Positions 38,838-47,443 are shown, counted from the stretch's first letter. The stretch: DNA of 64,000 bases from Amycolatopsis iheyensis (GCF_024703995.1 NZ_JAMXQV010000008.1:310001-374000); one strand, 5' to 3'. The notes: generated by a model from the letters alone, not told the origin. Numbers and translations are program-made.

Positions 38838-40182
38838 GGATCAGCTCCCAGTCGGTGACGGCGGCGTTGTAGGCGTCGATCTCGATCTTCGCCGCGTTCA
38901 GGTAGTGGTCGACGACGTCGTCGCCGAACGCCTCCCGCGCCACGTCACTGCCGGCCAGCGCCGCGGCGGCTTCGGGCAGCGTCGTCGGCACGGTGGCGCG
39001 GTCGGAGTGGTAGGCGTTTCCGCTGAAGGGCTCTTCCAGCTCCAGCTCGTTCTCGATGCCGTGCAGGCCGGCGGCGATGAGCGCGGCGACGGCCAGGTAC
39101 GGGTTGACGTCCCCACCCGGCACGCGGTTCTCGACGCGCAGCGACTCGCCGTGGCCGACGACGCGCAGCGCGCACGTGCGGTTGTCGGTGCCCCACGCAA
39201 TGGCGGTGGGCGCGAAGCTGCCGGGCACGAACCGCTTGTAGGAGTTGATGTTCGGCGCGAAGAAGTACGTCAGCTCGTGCAGCGCGGCCAGCTGGCCGGC
39301 GAGGAACTGCTCCATCAGCGTCGAGAAGCCGTGGTCGTGGTCGCCCGCGAGCACCGCCCGCCCTTCGGTCGAGCGCAGGCTGATGTGGATGTGGCAGGAG
39401 TTGCCCTCGCGCTCGTTGTACTTCGCCATGAAGGTGAGGCTCTTGCCCTCCTGCGCGGCGATCTCCTTGGCGCCGTTCTTGTAGACGCTGTGGTTGTCGC
39501 ACGTGCTGAGCGCGTCGGTGTAGCGGAAGGCGATCTCCTGCTGACCGGGGTTGCACTCGCCCTTGGCGGACTCCGGGTAGAGCCCGGCGCCGGCCATCTC
39601 GTTGCGGATGCGGCGCAGCAGCGGCTCGAGGCGCGCGGTGCCGAGCATCGAGTAGTCGACGTTGTACTGGTTGGCGGGCTTGAGACCGTGGTAGCGCTTG
39701 TCCCAGGCGGCTTCGTAGGTGTCGTCGAAGACGATGAACTCGAGCTCGGTCCCGACGAAGGCGGCGAGCCCGCGCTCGGTGAGCCGGTCGAGCTGGCGGC
39801 GCAGGATCTGCCGCGGCGACATCGGCACCGGTCCGCCCTCGACGCGCTCGACGTCGGCCAGGACCAGCGCGGTGCCCTCGTGCCACGGGATCTCGCGCAG
39901 CGTGTCGAGGTCGGGGCGCAGCACGAAGTCGCCGTAGCCGCTCTCCCACGAGGAGAGCGCGTAGCCGTCGACGGTGTTCATGTCGACGTCCACGGCCAGC
40001 AGGTAGTTGCAGGCCTCGGTGGCGTGGCCGACGACCTCGTCCAGGAAGTACTCCGCCGAGCAGCGCTTGCCCTGGAGCCTGCCCTGCATGTCCGTGATCG
40101 CCACGAGCACCGTGTCGATCGTGCCCGCGTCCACGCGCGCCCGGAGTTCGTCGAGCGTGAGCATGCCTCGTCTGCGTGCCAT
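38818..40182 (-). CDS. Glutamine synthetase-like gamma-glutamylamine synthetase (PuuA/GlnA4 type)
   Basis: A 454-residue GS-fold ligase. Metal and ATP ligands are seen in FVGTELEFIVF, GECNPGQQEIAFRY, NSCHIHISL and the tail VGHGESLRVENRVPGGDVNP; the N-terminal domain VAITDMQGRLQGKRCSAEYF is of the PuuA/GlnT branch, not nitrogen-assimilating GlnA. In this operon it most likely attaches glutamate to a polyamine, ethanolamine or other amine. ATG at 40182 (MARRRGML) is preceded by GGGGCGG; ATG at 40164 is the alternative. First gene of the operon, divergent from the stress-protein gene. Confidence 0.88.
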   Translation of the reverse strand: MARRRGMLTLDELRARVDAGTIDTVLVAITDMQGRLQGKRCSAEYFLDEVVGHATEACNYLLAVDVDMNTVDGYALSSWESGYGDFVLRPDLDTLREIPWHEGTALVLADVERVEGGPVPMSPRQILRRQLDRLTERGLAAFVGTELEFIVFDDTYEAAWDKRYHGLKPANQYNVDYSMLGTARLEPLLRRIRNEMAGAGLYPESAKGECNPGQQEIAFRYTDALSTCDNHSVYKNGAKEIAAQEGKSLTFMAKYNEREGNSCHIHISLRSTEGRAVLAGDHDHGFSTLMEQFLAGQLAALHELTYFFAPNINSYKRFVPGSFAPTAIAWGTDNRTCALRVVGHGESLRVENRVPGGDVNPYLAVAALIAAGLHGIENELELEEPFSGNAYHSDRATVPTTLPEAAAALAGSDVAREAFGDDVVDHYLNAAKIEIDAYNAAVTDWELIRGFERL

Positions 40183-40393
40183 CAGCCGCCCCAAAGGTTT
40201 GATGCGAATCCTTTGCGGGTTCTTCCTACCCGGTGACGCTGCCGGGGTCAACCGGAACAAAGGTATTTTCTTGAACCATTGACTCGGTCACCGGTATGCG
40301 TGGTTTGCCCGGCTGAGAAGAGTCTGTGAATCCGCCGCCGTGGGAGGATTTCTGGGTACTCCCACGTTGTACCGGGCAGGAGAGGTGAGATCG

Positions 40394-40915
40394 ATGACCA
40401 CATTCACGCAGCAGAGCACGCTCGGACAGCAACAGGCGCGGCCCCAGCTGCCGACCCTGCCCACCGGCTGGCCGATCGGCTCGTACGAGTCCTACGAGCA
40501 GGCGCAGCGCGCGGTCGACCACCTCGCGGGCGCGGACTTCCCGGTCACCGACGTCACGATCGTGGGTGTCGAGCCGATGCTCGTCGAGCGGATCGCGGGC
40601 AAGATGTCGTGGGGCCGGGTCCTCGGCAACGCGGCGACGTCCGGCGCGATGTTCGGGTTGTTCCTCGGCCTGGTGCTGAGCATGGTGAACCCGGGCGCCG
40701 GCCTGGTCCCGATCGTGATCGGCGTGGTCGCCGGCCTGGGGATCAACCTGGCGCTCGGCTCGCTGGGCTACGCGGCCAGCCGCAACAAGCGCGGGTTCGT
40801 CTCGCAGAGCCAGCTGGTGGCCCGTCGGTACGACGTGCTTTCCCAGCCCCGCAACGCCGAGAAGGGCCGCGCGCTGCTGGCGGACCTCGCGGCGCGCAGC
40901 GCCTTCATCCACTGA
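40394..40915 (+). CDS. General stress protein 17M-like (DUF1269-type) membrane-associated protein
   Basis: A 173-residue protein. Residues 28-75 hold the YESYEQAQRAVDHLAGADFP module found in general-stress 17M-like proteins, followed by a glycine-rich hydrophobic hairpin (AATSGAMFGLFLGLVLSMV then LVPIVIGVVAGLGINLALGS) that could insert in a membrane or form glycine zippers. ATG at 40394 with GGAGAGG upstream. Role unknown; a strong hairpin terminator follows the stop. Confidence 0.8.
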   Translation: MTTFTQQSTLGQQQARPQLPTLPTGWPIGSYESYEQAQRAVDHLAGADFPVTDVTIVGVEPMLVERIAGKMSWGRVLGNAATSGAMFGLFLGLVLSMVNPGAGLVPIVIGVVAGLGINLALGSLGYAASRNKRGFVSQSQLVARRYDVLSQPRNAEKGRALLADLAARSAFIH

Positions 40916-40926
40916 CGCGGTGAAAC

Positions 40927-40963
40927 CGAAGGCCGCCCCCGGTTGTTCCGGAGGCGGCCTTCG
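40927..40963. terminator. Hairpin terminator between convergent genes
   Basis: CGAAGGCCGCC and GGCGGCCTTCG, a perfect 11-bp stem, with inner CCGG/CCGG pairing. No T run, as is common in high-GC actinobacteria. It serves the stress-protein gene and probably the HAAS gene arriving from the other side. Confidence 0.75.
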
Positions 40964-41002
40964 TCGCGTCAGGAGCGGCCCCGACCTCCGCTCCTGGTGT
41001 GG

Positions 41003-42253
41003 CTACCTGGTCGGCGTCGTCGTCGGCGCCGGGGTTGTCGTCGGCGCGGGTGTCGTCGTCGGCGCCGGGGTCGTCGTCGCGGTCGGTGGCACGGTCACCT
41101 TCGGGATCGCCGCGCTGAACGGCACTCCCCCGTCTTCGCGGCAGACCGAGCGGTACCCGTTGTAGCCGTTGTAGTTGCCCTGGTCGTCGGTCACCCCCTG
41201 CTCGATCCGGGGCCGCGGGAACCGGTTGTCCTCGCCGATCTTCTCCTTCGTGCCCGACGACCGTTCGCAGCCGTAGCGGGTCAGGGTGAGCGGCCGGCCC
41301 TGCTCGTCGTAGAGGTAGACCTCGGTGAGCGGCTTGCCCTCGGCGTCGAAGGCGTAGACGTTCTCGATCTCGCGGCTGCCGTAGGTCAGCTGGTCGTTGC
41401 CGTAGCGATCGGACGTCTGGTAGTACGACGTCGGCCCCGAGTAGGAGTTCCGGTTCGAGATCAGGTCGACCGCCGCGCCGAAGCCGCCCAGGATGCCGCC
41501 GATCACGAACGCCGAGATCGGCACCGCCACCCACAGCAGCCGCCGGTCGCCGCGCAGCCGCGGGCCCGCCCACACCGCCGCGCCGCCCGCGACGACCAGG
41601 AACGGCAGCAGCAGCACCGCACTGCGCGAGCGCAGCATGAGCAGCAGCCCGAACGCGATCAGCACGACCGCGCAGACGATCCACCACGCCGGCTTCAGCG
41701 AAGCCAGGTAGTTCAGCGCCTTCCCGGAGTCCTCCTGCCCGCGTCCCTTGGCCAGCGCCCGCCGCAGCCACGCCACCTCCGGCAGCGCAAGCACCGGCTC
41801 GATCCCGCCCCGCACCAGCAGGAAGAGGCTGACGAGGAACACGGGCAGGAACAGCACCGCGCCCAGCAGCCCGTCGGGATCGACCCGGACCGCGGCCGCG
41901 AACGCGAACAGCGCGAGCGCCACCGCACACAGCACCAGGCCCCAGAACGCGATCCGCGGCTTCACGAGACTCGGGGTCTTGGCCGTGGCGAGCACCTGCG
42001 TCGCACCTTCGGCGCCTTCGGCCGCCGGCGGGTAGCCCCCGGCCGCGCGCAGCTCGGCGGCGTAGCTCTCCGGCGAGCCGAGCCGTTCGATCAGCGCCTC
42101 GACGCGCGCGCCCGCCCCCAGCTCGGCCTCCAGCTCCGCGAGGTGCGGCCGGACGTCCTCGAGGATCTCTTCGATCTCGCTCGCGGGCAGGTCGGCGAGC
42201 GCGGTGCGGACCCGCGCCAGATACACCCGCACGGCGGTCGGCTTGTCGCTCAT
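41003..42253 (-). CDS. HAAS-domain membrane protein with Thr/Pro/Ala repeat tail
   Basis: A 416-residue protein. Residues 1-75 form a helical HAAS signalling domain (VRTALADLPASEIEEILEDV, then RLGSPESYAAELRAAGGY). Five TM segments follow between about 98 and 265, then a 120-residue extracytoplasmic domain rich in Tyr/Asn (NYNGYNGYRSVCREDG) and a low-complexity tail of TTTPAP repeats. PadR-HAAS pairs are common: the HAAS domain probably partners with the PadR product. ATG at 42253 overlaps the PadR stop by four bases. Confidence 0.8.
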   Translation of the reverse strand: MSDKPTAVRVYLARVRTALADLPASEIEEILEDVRPHLAELEAELGAGARVEALIERLGSPESYAAELRAAGGYPPAAEGAEGATQVLATAKTPSLVKPRIAFWGLVLCAVALALFAFAAAVRVDPDGLLGAVLFLPVFLVSLFLLVRGGIEPVLALPEVAWLRRALAKGRGQEDSGKALNYLASLKPAWWIVCAVVLIAFGLLLMLRSRSAVLLLPFLVVAGGAAVWAGPRLRGDRRLLWVAVPISAFVIGGILGGFGAAVDLISNRNSYSGPTSYYQTSDRYGNDQLTYGSREIENVYAFDAEGKPLTEVYLYDEQGRPLTLTRYGCERSSGTKEKIGEDNRFPRPRIEQGVTDDQGNYNGYNGYRSVCREDGGVPFSAAIPKVTVPPTATTTPAPTTTPAPTTTPAPTTTPTR

Positions 42254-42585
42254 GCTGCCTCTCCCACTCCGTCTCCCAGGAGTACGTTCATCGTCAGTGC
42301 GAAGCTCTGCCAGGTCTTGCCGGACTCCGCCAGGCGCAGCCGCCCCGGCTCGTTCAGGCTGTAGTACTTGCGGTGCGGCCCCTCTTCGCTGGGCACCACG
42401 TACGAGGTGAGCAGGCCGGCCTTGTACAGCCTGCGCAGCGTCCCGTACACCGACGCGTCCCCCACCTCGTCCAGGCCCGCGGCCCTGAGTCTTCGCAGGA
42501 CGTCGTACCCGTAGCCGTCTTCCTCGCGGAGCACCGCGAGCACGGCGAGATCGAGCACCCCTTTGAGCAGCTGACTGATCTCCAC
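42250..42585 (-). CDS. PadR family transcriptional regulator
   Basis: A 111-residue PadR winged-helix protein: LLKGVLDLAVLAVLREEDGY and DVLRRLRAAGLDEVG, then VYGTLRRLYKAGLLTSYVVP, EEGPHRKYYSLNEPGRLRL. PadR proteins repress membrane or transport genes and are released by small ligands or stress. GTG at 42585 with CTGGAGGG. A short dyad, TGCACAGTAGTGC (42625-42637), about 40 bases upstream may be its operator. Confidence 0.88.
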   Translation of the reverse strand: MEISQLLKGVLDLAVLAVLREEDGYGYDVLRRLRAAGLDEVGDASVYGTLRRLYKAGLLTSYVVPSEEGPHRKYYSLNEPGRLRLAESGKTWQSFALTMNVLLGDGVGEAA

Positions 42586-42672
42586 TGCACCCTCCAGTCT
42601 TACGCTTGGAAAGGTACCACGCATTGCACAGTAGTGCGCACGGCGCAGGGCCAGCCGGCGTGTCGGGCCTGT

Positions 42673-43119
42673 TCAGGCCCCGGCGTTCACGGGGCGTTCG
42701 AAGAAGGATTCGAGGACGACGATGGTCTGCGTGCCGGTGACGCCGTCGATCGCGAACAGCCGGCGCAGCGCCGCCTGGAGCTCTTCGGTGGTCGCCGTGC
42801 GCACCTTGACCAGCAGCGACGCCGGCCCGGCGATGACGTGCGCCTCGACGACCTCGGGCAGCGCTTCAAGGGCCGCGCACACCGGTTCGTCGCCCATCCA
42901 GGCGTTGGCCTCGACGAGGACGTACGCCGCGACGCCGCGGCCGACCGCCGCCGGGTCGACGTCGACGGTGGTCCGGCGGATGACGCCCTGCTCGCGCAGC
43001 TTGCGCACGCGCTCGTGGGCCGCGCCCGCGGAGAGGCCGACGGCCTTGCCCAGCGCCGCGTACGCCTGCGTCGCGTCCTGCTGTAGTTCCGTGAGCAGCA
43101 TGCAATCTACGTCATCCAT
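42673..43119 (-). CDS. Lrp/AsnC family transcriptional regulator
   Basis: A 148-residue regulator. HTH in residues 1-60 (CMLLTELQQDATQAYAALGK, GLSAGAAHERVRKLREQGVI), then the RAM ligand/oligomer domain (AAYVLVEANAWMGDEP, VVEAHVIAGPASLLVKVRT). These octameric proteins respond to amino acids. ATG at 43119, divergent from the SMP-30 gene over a 62-bp region containing TTGACC, so that gene is the probable target. Confidence 0.9.
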   Translation of the reverse strand: MDDVDCMLLTELQQDATQAYAALGKAVGLSAGAAHERVRKLREQGVIRRTTVDVDPAAVGRGVAAYVLVEANAWMGDEPVCAALEALPEVVEAHVIAGPASLLVKVRTATTEELQAALRRLFAIDGVTGTQTIVVLESFFERPVNAGA

Positions 43120-43181
43120 GACTTGACCATATCAGGTTCGGCAATCCATGCTGTTCGCAGAATCTCATTAGGGGTGACTTC

Positions 43182-44084
43182 ATGGATCTGGTGAAGACGG
43201 ACTTCCAGGTGCTGGACGAGCGCTTCGCGCGCGTCAACGGCGACGAGTGGACGCAGCGCCTGCACACCGGCTGCCGCTGGACCGAGGGGCCGGCGTACTT
43301 CCCGGCCGGGCGGTACCTCGTGTTCAGCGACATCCCGAACGACCGGACGCTGCGCTGGGACGAGACGACCGGGCAGGTCGGCGTCTTCCGGCAGCCGTCG
43401 CAGTATTCGAACGGGCACACTGTCGACCGCCACGGACGGCTGATCAGCTGCGAGCAGGGCACCCGCCGCGTCACGCGCACCGAGCACGACGGCTCGATCA
43501 CCGTGCTGGCGGCGGAGTTCGAGGGCAAGCGGTTCAACAGCCCGAACGATGTCGTCGAGCACTCGGACGGGTCGATCTGGTTCACCGACCCGAGTTACGG
43601 CATCGACAGTGACTACGAGGGTTACCGCGCGGAGAGCGAGATCGGCGCGTGCCACGTGTACCGGGTGGCTCCCGACGGCTCGGCGCGCATCGTCGCGGAC
43701 GACTTCTCGCGGCCGAACGGCCTGGCGTTCTCGGCGGACGAGTCGCTGCTGTACATCGCCGACACGCGCCAGGACCCGAGCCACATCCGGGTGTTCGAGG
43801 TGCGCCCGAACGGAACCCTGACGGGTGGTTCGGTGTTCGCGACGTGCGACAACGGCGCGTTCGACGGCGTCCGGGTGGACAGCGAAGGCCAGGTCTGGGC
43901 GGCGGCCCACGACGGCCTGCACTGCTTCGCCCCCGACGGCACGCGGATCGGCAAGCTGCGGCTGCCGGAGATCTGCTCGAACTTCACCTTCGGCGGCGCG
44001 CGGGGCAACGAGCTGTTCATCACGGCTTCGAGCTCGCTGTACACGCTGAGGGTGACGGTGAACGGAGCCCGCTACCCCCGCTGA
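43182..44084 (+). CDS. SMP-30/gluconolactonase family protein
   Basis: A 300-residue six-bladed beta-propeller lactonase. Metal ligands can be placed: Glu35 in CRWTEGPAYF, Asn in RFNSPNDVVEHSDG, Asn in SRPNGLAFSADES and Asp in NGAFDGVRVDSEG. Such enzymes hydrolyse sugar or other lactones. ATG at 43182 after AGGGGTG. Its stop is immediately followed by composite repeat C. The link with the fucose cluster 35 kb away is only possible. Confidence 0.88.
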   Translation: MDLVKTDFQVLDERFARVNGDEWTQRLHTGCRWTEGPAYFPAGRYLVFSDIPNDRTLRWDETTGQVGVFRQPSQYSNGHTVDRHGRLISCEQGTRRVTRTEHDGSITVLAAEFEGKRFNSPNDVVEHSDGSIWFTDPSYGIDSDYEGYRAESEIGACHVYRVAPDGSARIVADDFSRPNGLAFSADESLLYIADTRQDPSHIRVFEVRPNGTLTGGSVFATCDNGAFDGVRVDSEGQVWAAAHDGLHCFAPDGTRIGKLRLPEICSNFTFGGARGNELFITASSSLYTLRVTVNGARYPR

Positions 44085-44086
44085 CG

Positions 44087-44201
44087 AGCGCCCCAATGTG
44101 GCGTTGGGTGCGCTCAACGCACCGAACGCCACATTGGGTGCGTCCAACGCACCCAACGCCACATTGGGTGCGCCCAACGCGCCCAACGCCACATTGGGGC
44201 G
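44087..44201. repeat. Composite palindromic repeat, locus C (four cores)
   Basis: Begins AGCGCCCCAATGTGGCGTTG two bases after the SMP-30 stop codon and ends CCACATTGGGGCG directly against the TAA stop (44202-44204) of the convergent membrane gene. One forward core and three reverse cores CCACATTGG, the latter exactly 30 bp apart. It occupies the entire space between two convergent genes, the position of a bidirectional terminator. Confidence 0.9.
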
Positions 44202-45377
44202 TTAGCGGAGCGCGCCCGTCCGGACCCGGTGCACCACCGCGGCGCGGCGCCAAGCCCGGCTCACCTGGACCAGCCACGCCGCTTCGGCCACCACGTCCGC
44301 GTCGACCTCGGTCAGGTGCGGTGTGCTGTCGCCCGGGGTGAAGCGGCGGCCTTCGCGGCCCGCGTCGATCGCCGCCGCCAGGGTCACCGCCTCCACCGTG
44401 GCCGGCACGTCCGCTTCGCGCACCCCCGCCCGGCGGGCCTCCTCCGCCGCGCGGGCCGGCAGGGCCGGGTCGAAGTGAGCCCGCAACGCCAGGTGACCGT
44501 CGCGGATCTCGATCACCCTGCGGTACAACGCGAACTCCGCACCCGCCGTCAGCTCGTGGCCCGGGTCGAGCGCGATGCCCGGCACCGCCGTGCGCAACGC
44601 CGTCCACAGTGGCTCGATGCGGCGGTACGCGCGGTACGCCCGCACCCGGGCGAGCACCGACGTCACCGCCGGCGACCACGCGCTGAGCGTCGCGCCGGCC
44701 GTGACGAACCCGATGGTCGTCGCCGCGAGGACCGACGACGGCACGTCCTCACGGGCGCCGATCCGGGCGGTCTCGGCGAGCCGGCGGACGTCGTCGACAT
44801 CCCAGAACGTCCAGGCGAACGCCGCGCCGACGCCGACCACCAGCAGCCACAGCCCGGCGCGCAGCGGCCCCGGCTCGGCCTGCCGCGCGCTGCGGGCGAA
44901 CACCGCGACCAGCAGGCCGAGGCTGACCAGGCTGTAGAGCAGGAAGATCACCTTGTCGGCGAGGGCGAAGGGCAGCGTGGCGGTCGAGAACACGGTGTCG
45001 TCGCCGACGCGGGCCGGCTTCGACAGCGTGAAGCACACGGCGAGCAGCACCATCGACGAGCCGGTGAACCACGCGTGCGGCGCCAGGCGGGCGCCTTCGC
45101 CGCGCCACACCGACTGCGTGAAGGCGACGGCGAAGCCGATCGCGCCCAGCTTCAGCTCGTCGCCGGCCAGGGACAGCACCCACTCGGTCACCGGGCCCGG
45201 GCCGGTCAGCGCCGCCATCGCCGGGGTCAGGACGGTGATGCCGGTGGCGATGCAGATGCCGAAACCGGCGAGGAACCACATGGTGCGCACGGGCTGGCTG
45301 TGGCGTGCCTCGACGAGCTTGTACCCGAACCCGGCGAACCCCACCACGCACAGGAAGTACGCCAGGGTTTCGATCAC
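44202..45377 (-). CDS. MAB_1171c-like membrane protein
   Basis: A 391-residue protein: about seven TM helices in the first 230 residues (TLAYFLCVVGFAGFGYKLVE, MWFLAGFGICIATGITVLTP, VIFLLYSLVSLGLLVAVFAR, LWLLVVGVGAAFAWTFWDV, TTIGFVTAGATLSAWSPAV) and a cytoplasmic helical C-terminal half (RAYRAYRRIEPLWTALRTAV, ARAAEEARRAGVREADVPAT). Matches the MAB_1171c-type family of putative transporters without known substrate. GTG at 45377 overlaps the peptidase stop (GTGA). Third gene of an XRE-peptidase-membrane cassette. Confidence 0.78.
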   Translation of the reverse strand: MIETLAYFLCVVGFAGFGYKLVEARHSQPVRTMWFLAGFGICIATGITVLTPAMAALTGPGPVTEWVLSLAGDELKLGAIGFAVAFTQSVWRGEGARLAPHAWFTGSSMVLLAVCFTLSKPARVGDDTVFSTATLPFALADKVIFLLYSLVSLGLLVAVFARSARQAEPGPLRAGLWLLVVGVGAAFAWTFWDVDDVRRLAETARIGAREDVPSSVLAATTIGFVTAGATLSAWSPAVTSVLARVRAYRAYRRIEPLWTALRTAVPGIALDPGHELTAGAEFALYRRVIEIRDGHLALRAHFDPALPARAAEEARRAGVREADVPATVEAVTLAAAIDAGREGRRFTPGDSTPHLTEVDADVVAEAAWLVQVSRAWRRAAVVHRVRTGALR

Positions 45378-45937
45378 GGCACGCGGCGACGCGACCGGCC
45401 GCCGAAGAGCGAGTCGAAGCGCCGCACGCCGTCGGGCACGCCGGCCGCCGGTTCGCGGGGTTCTTCGGGCCGCACGACGCGCTGCGCGAGCAGGGTCGCG
45501 ACGAGCTCGGCTTCGCGCTCTTCGACCTCGGTGTAGGTGGTGCGGCCGAGGACCCGCCGGACCAGTTCGGGCGAGAGGTTCGGCATGAGCTGCCGGCCGG
45601 CCGCGGCGTCGATCGCGACGCCGTCCGCGCCGGCGTCGGCGCCGGTGTGGCCGCAGACGAGGTGCCCGACCTCGTGCAGCAGGATGTGCCGCCGGTGCAG
45701 GGCGGTGGTGTTGGTCGGGTAGAGGATGTAGTCGGCGCGTTCGGTGCTCATGAGCAACCCGCACGGCGCGCCTTCGGGCGCGCTGACGGGCATGAGCTCG
45801 ATGGGCCGCCCCCGCTGGGCGGCCAGACCGGCGACGAAGGCTTCGGCGTCGAAGGGCTCGGGCAGGCGGACGGCGTCGGCGACCTCACGGGCCCGCTTCC
45901 ACAGCGCGCGACGTGGTCGCCATGGTGCTCGTGCCAC
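45374..45937 (-). CDS. ImmA/IrrE-type metallopeptidase
   Basis: A 187-residue zinc peptidase with HILLHEVGHLVCGHTG (HExxH) and a downstream Glu-rich helix VEEREAELVATLLAQRV that supplies the third ligand; ADYILYPTNTTALHRRH leads into it. ImmA/IrrE peptidases cleave XRE-type repressors on a signal, often DNA damage. GTG at 45937 follows GGAGGA. It sits between an XRE regulator (112 bases upstream) and a membrane gene it overlaps, so the XRE protein is the likely substrate (inference). Confidence 0.85.
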   Translation of the reverse strand: MARAPWRPRRALWKRAREVADAVRLPEPFDAEAFVAGLAAQRGRPIELMPVSAPEGAPCGLLMSTERADYILYPTNTTALHRRHILLHEVGHLVCGHTGADAGADGVAIDAAAGRQLMPNLSPELVRRVLGRTTYTEVEEREAELVATLLAQRVVRPEEPREPAAGVPDGVRRFDSLFGGRSRRRVP

Positions 45938-46050
45938 CTCAGTCCTCCCTCACCACGCTGCGGGACCGCTTCAGTCGACTCAACGCGGTGATGCCCACTT
46001 GGTTGCGCCACAACCGCGAGAAAGATCGCTCCGAGCCGTGGTGATTCACC

Positions 46051-46482
46051 TCAGCCCTCCTTCTTCCCGCCGCGGCCGGCCTCCCTTCGGGCTATCGCGT
46101 CGATCATGTCGCTGATCGTGTCCAGGCCGTCCGCCGACAGCGTCACCGCGCGCAGCGCCAGATCCCGGACCCCCGCGTCGCGCAATGCTCCCAGCAGTGC
46201 CAGCTCCTCCGCTATCTTCCGGCTCTGCTCGTCGTCGAAGAAGTAGGCCGGGGGGACGCCGAAGAACTGGGCCAGTGCTTCCAGGTGCCGCTTCGTCGGG
46301 TTGTCGCGGCGGCCCGTGCGCAGCTGCCACAAGTACGTCGTCGAAAAGCTCTCGCCCGTTGCCTCGCGGCAGGCCTTCGCGACCTCTTCGTTGCTGTACG
46401 GCTCCCGATCGGGCCTGCGGACCACGTGGAACAGCCGGTCGATCTTGTCGGCCAGCGTCGACTTGCCGGGCTCCTTGACCAC
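46051..46482 (-). CDS. XRE family transcriptional regulator (putative peptidase target)
   Basis: A 143-residue regulator with a Cro/C1-type HTH at about 30-85 (YSNEEVAKACREATGESFST, TYLWQLRTGRRDNPTKRHLE, FFGVPPAYFFDDE) and a helical C-terminus (LRAVTLSADGLDTISDMIDA) before a Lys/Gly end. GTG at 46482. The promoter contains the dyad at 46494-46523. It heads the cassette with the ImmA-type peptidase and MAB_1171c-like gene. It follows mutM on the same strand by 59 bases. Confidence 0.85.
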   Translation of the reverse strand: MVKEPGKSTLADKIDRLFHVVRRPDREPYSNEEVAKACREATGESFSTTYLWQLRTGRRDNPTKRHLEALAQFFGVPPAYFFDDEQSRKIAEELALLGALRDAGVRDLALRAVTLSADGLDTISDMIDAIARREAGRGGKKEG

Positions 46483-46493
46483 GATGCACTCCC

Positions 46494-46523
46494 TCAGCTA
46501 CCAGGCGTATTCATCTTAGCTGA
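46494..46523. promoter_or_regulatory. Candidate autoregulatory operator of the XRE cassette
   Basis: TCAGCTA (46494-46500) and TAGCTGA (46517-46523) are perfect 7-bp inverted arms with a 16-base spacer, overlapping TAAGAT, a good -10 hexamer read leftwards. Centre-to-centre distance of 23 bp places both arms on one face of the helix. Confidence 0.5.
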
Positions 46524-46541
46524 AAGCCGAACACCGATTAT

Positions 46542-47399
46542 CTACGCGAGTTTCCCCCGGGGCCGCGGCTGGCACCGCGGGCACGAGAACGACGACCGGT
46601 TCATGAACGGCTCCCTCCGGATCGCCGTGCCGCACCGGTGGCACGGCAGGCCCTCCTGGCCGTACGCGTCCAGCGACCGGTCGAAGTACCCCGACTGCCC
46701 GTTCACGTTCACGTACAGCGCGTCGAACGAAGTGCCGCCCGCGCCCAGCGCCGCGTTCATCACGTCCGACGCCGCCGAGAGCAGCTCACGGCCCTTCGCG
46801 AGGGTCAGCTTCTCCGTCGGGCGGGACCAGTGCAGGCGGGCGCGCCACAACGCTTCGTCCGCGTAGATGTTGCCGATGCCCGAAACCAGCGTCTGGTCCA
46901 GCAGCGCCCGCTTGACCTCGGTGCGCCGCGACCGCAGCGCGCGCACCGCCGCGTCGAGGTCGAACGCCGGGTCCATCGGGTCGCGCGCGATGTGCGCGAT
47001 CGTGTCCGGGAGCAGCACCTCGTTCAGGTCGTCCAGCGCCAGCCCGCCGAACGTCCGCTGGTCGACGAACCGCAGCTCCGGGCCCTCGTCGTCGAAGCGC
47101 AGCCGCACCCGCAGGTGCTTCTCGTCCGGCGCGCCCTCGGGCTGGACGAGCATCTGCCCGCTCATCCCCAGGTGGGCGAGCAGCGCCTCCTTGTCGGACA
47201 GCTCGAGCCACAGGTACTTGCCGCGCCGGCGCGCCGCCTCGACGCGGGTGCCGGCCAGCCGCTTGGTGAAGTCCTCCGCGCCCAGTGCGTGCCGGCGGAT
47301 GGCGCGCGGGTGCAGGACCTCCGCCTGGCGGATGGTCCGGCCGGCGACGTGGGCCTGCAGGCCCACGCGGACGACTTCGACCTCGGGAAGTTCGGGCAT
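46542..47399 (-). CDS. mutM: Formamidopyrimidine-DNA glycosylase
   Basis: A 285-residue Fpg. N-terminal PELPEVEVV with the catalytic Pro and Glu, the Lys in [10 protein letters not shown], the void-filling region [10 protein letters not shown], helix-two-turn-helix [12 protein letters not shown], and the zinc finger [21 protein letters not shown] followed by CQ. It excises 8-oxoguanine and Fapy lesions. ATG at 47399. In mycobacteria mutM lies next to rnc; here a PL6-type lyase gene separates them. Confidence 0.95.
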   Translation of the reverse strand: MPELPEVEVVRVGLQAHVAGRTIRQAEVLHPRAIRRHALGAEDFTKRLAGTRVEAARRRGKYLWLELSDKEALLAHLGMSGQMLVQPEGAPDEKHLRVRLRFDDEGPELRFVDQRTFGGLALDDLNEVLLPDTIAHIARDPMDPAFDLDAAVRALRSRRTEVKRALLDQTLVSGIGNIYADEALWRARLHWSRPTEKLTLAKGRELLSAASDVMNAALGAGGTSFDALYVNVNGQSGYFDRSLDAYGQEGLPCHRCGTAIRREPFMNRSSFSCPRCQPRPRGKLA

Positions 47400-47443
47400 G
47401 CCCCCATTGTGCCCGGGGGGTATGACAGTTCTTGAAAAGGCAC

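Noticed and set aside
41003-41080. Nucleotide tandem repeat at the end of the HAAS gene as a separate repeat element
   Set aside because: It simply encodes the TTTPAP repeats of the protein tail and has no independent structure.
44202-45764. Longer version of the MAB_1171c-like protein beginning near 45764
   Set aside because: The extra N-terminus is Arg/His-rich and lies antisense-frame inside the peptidase gene; the GTG at 45377 overlaps the peptidase stop and begins the first TM helix.
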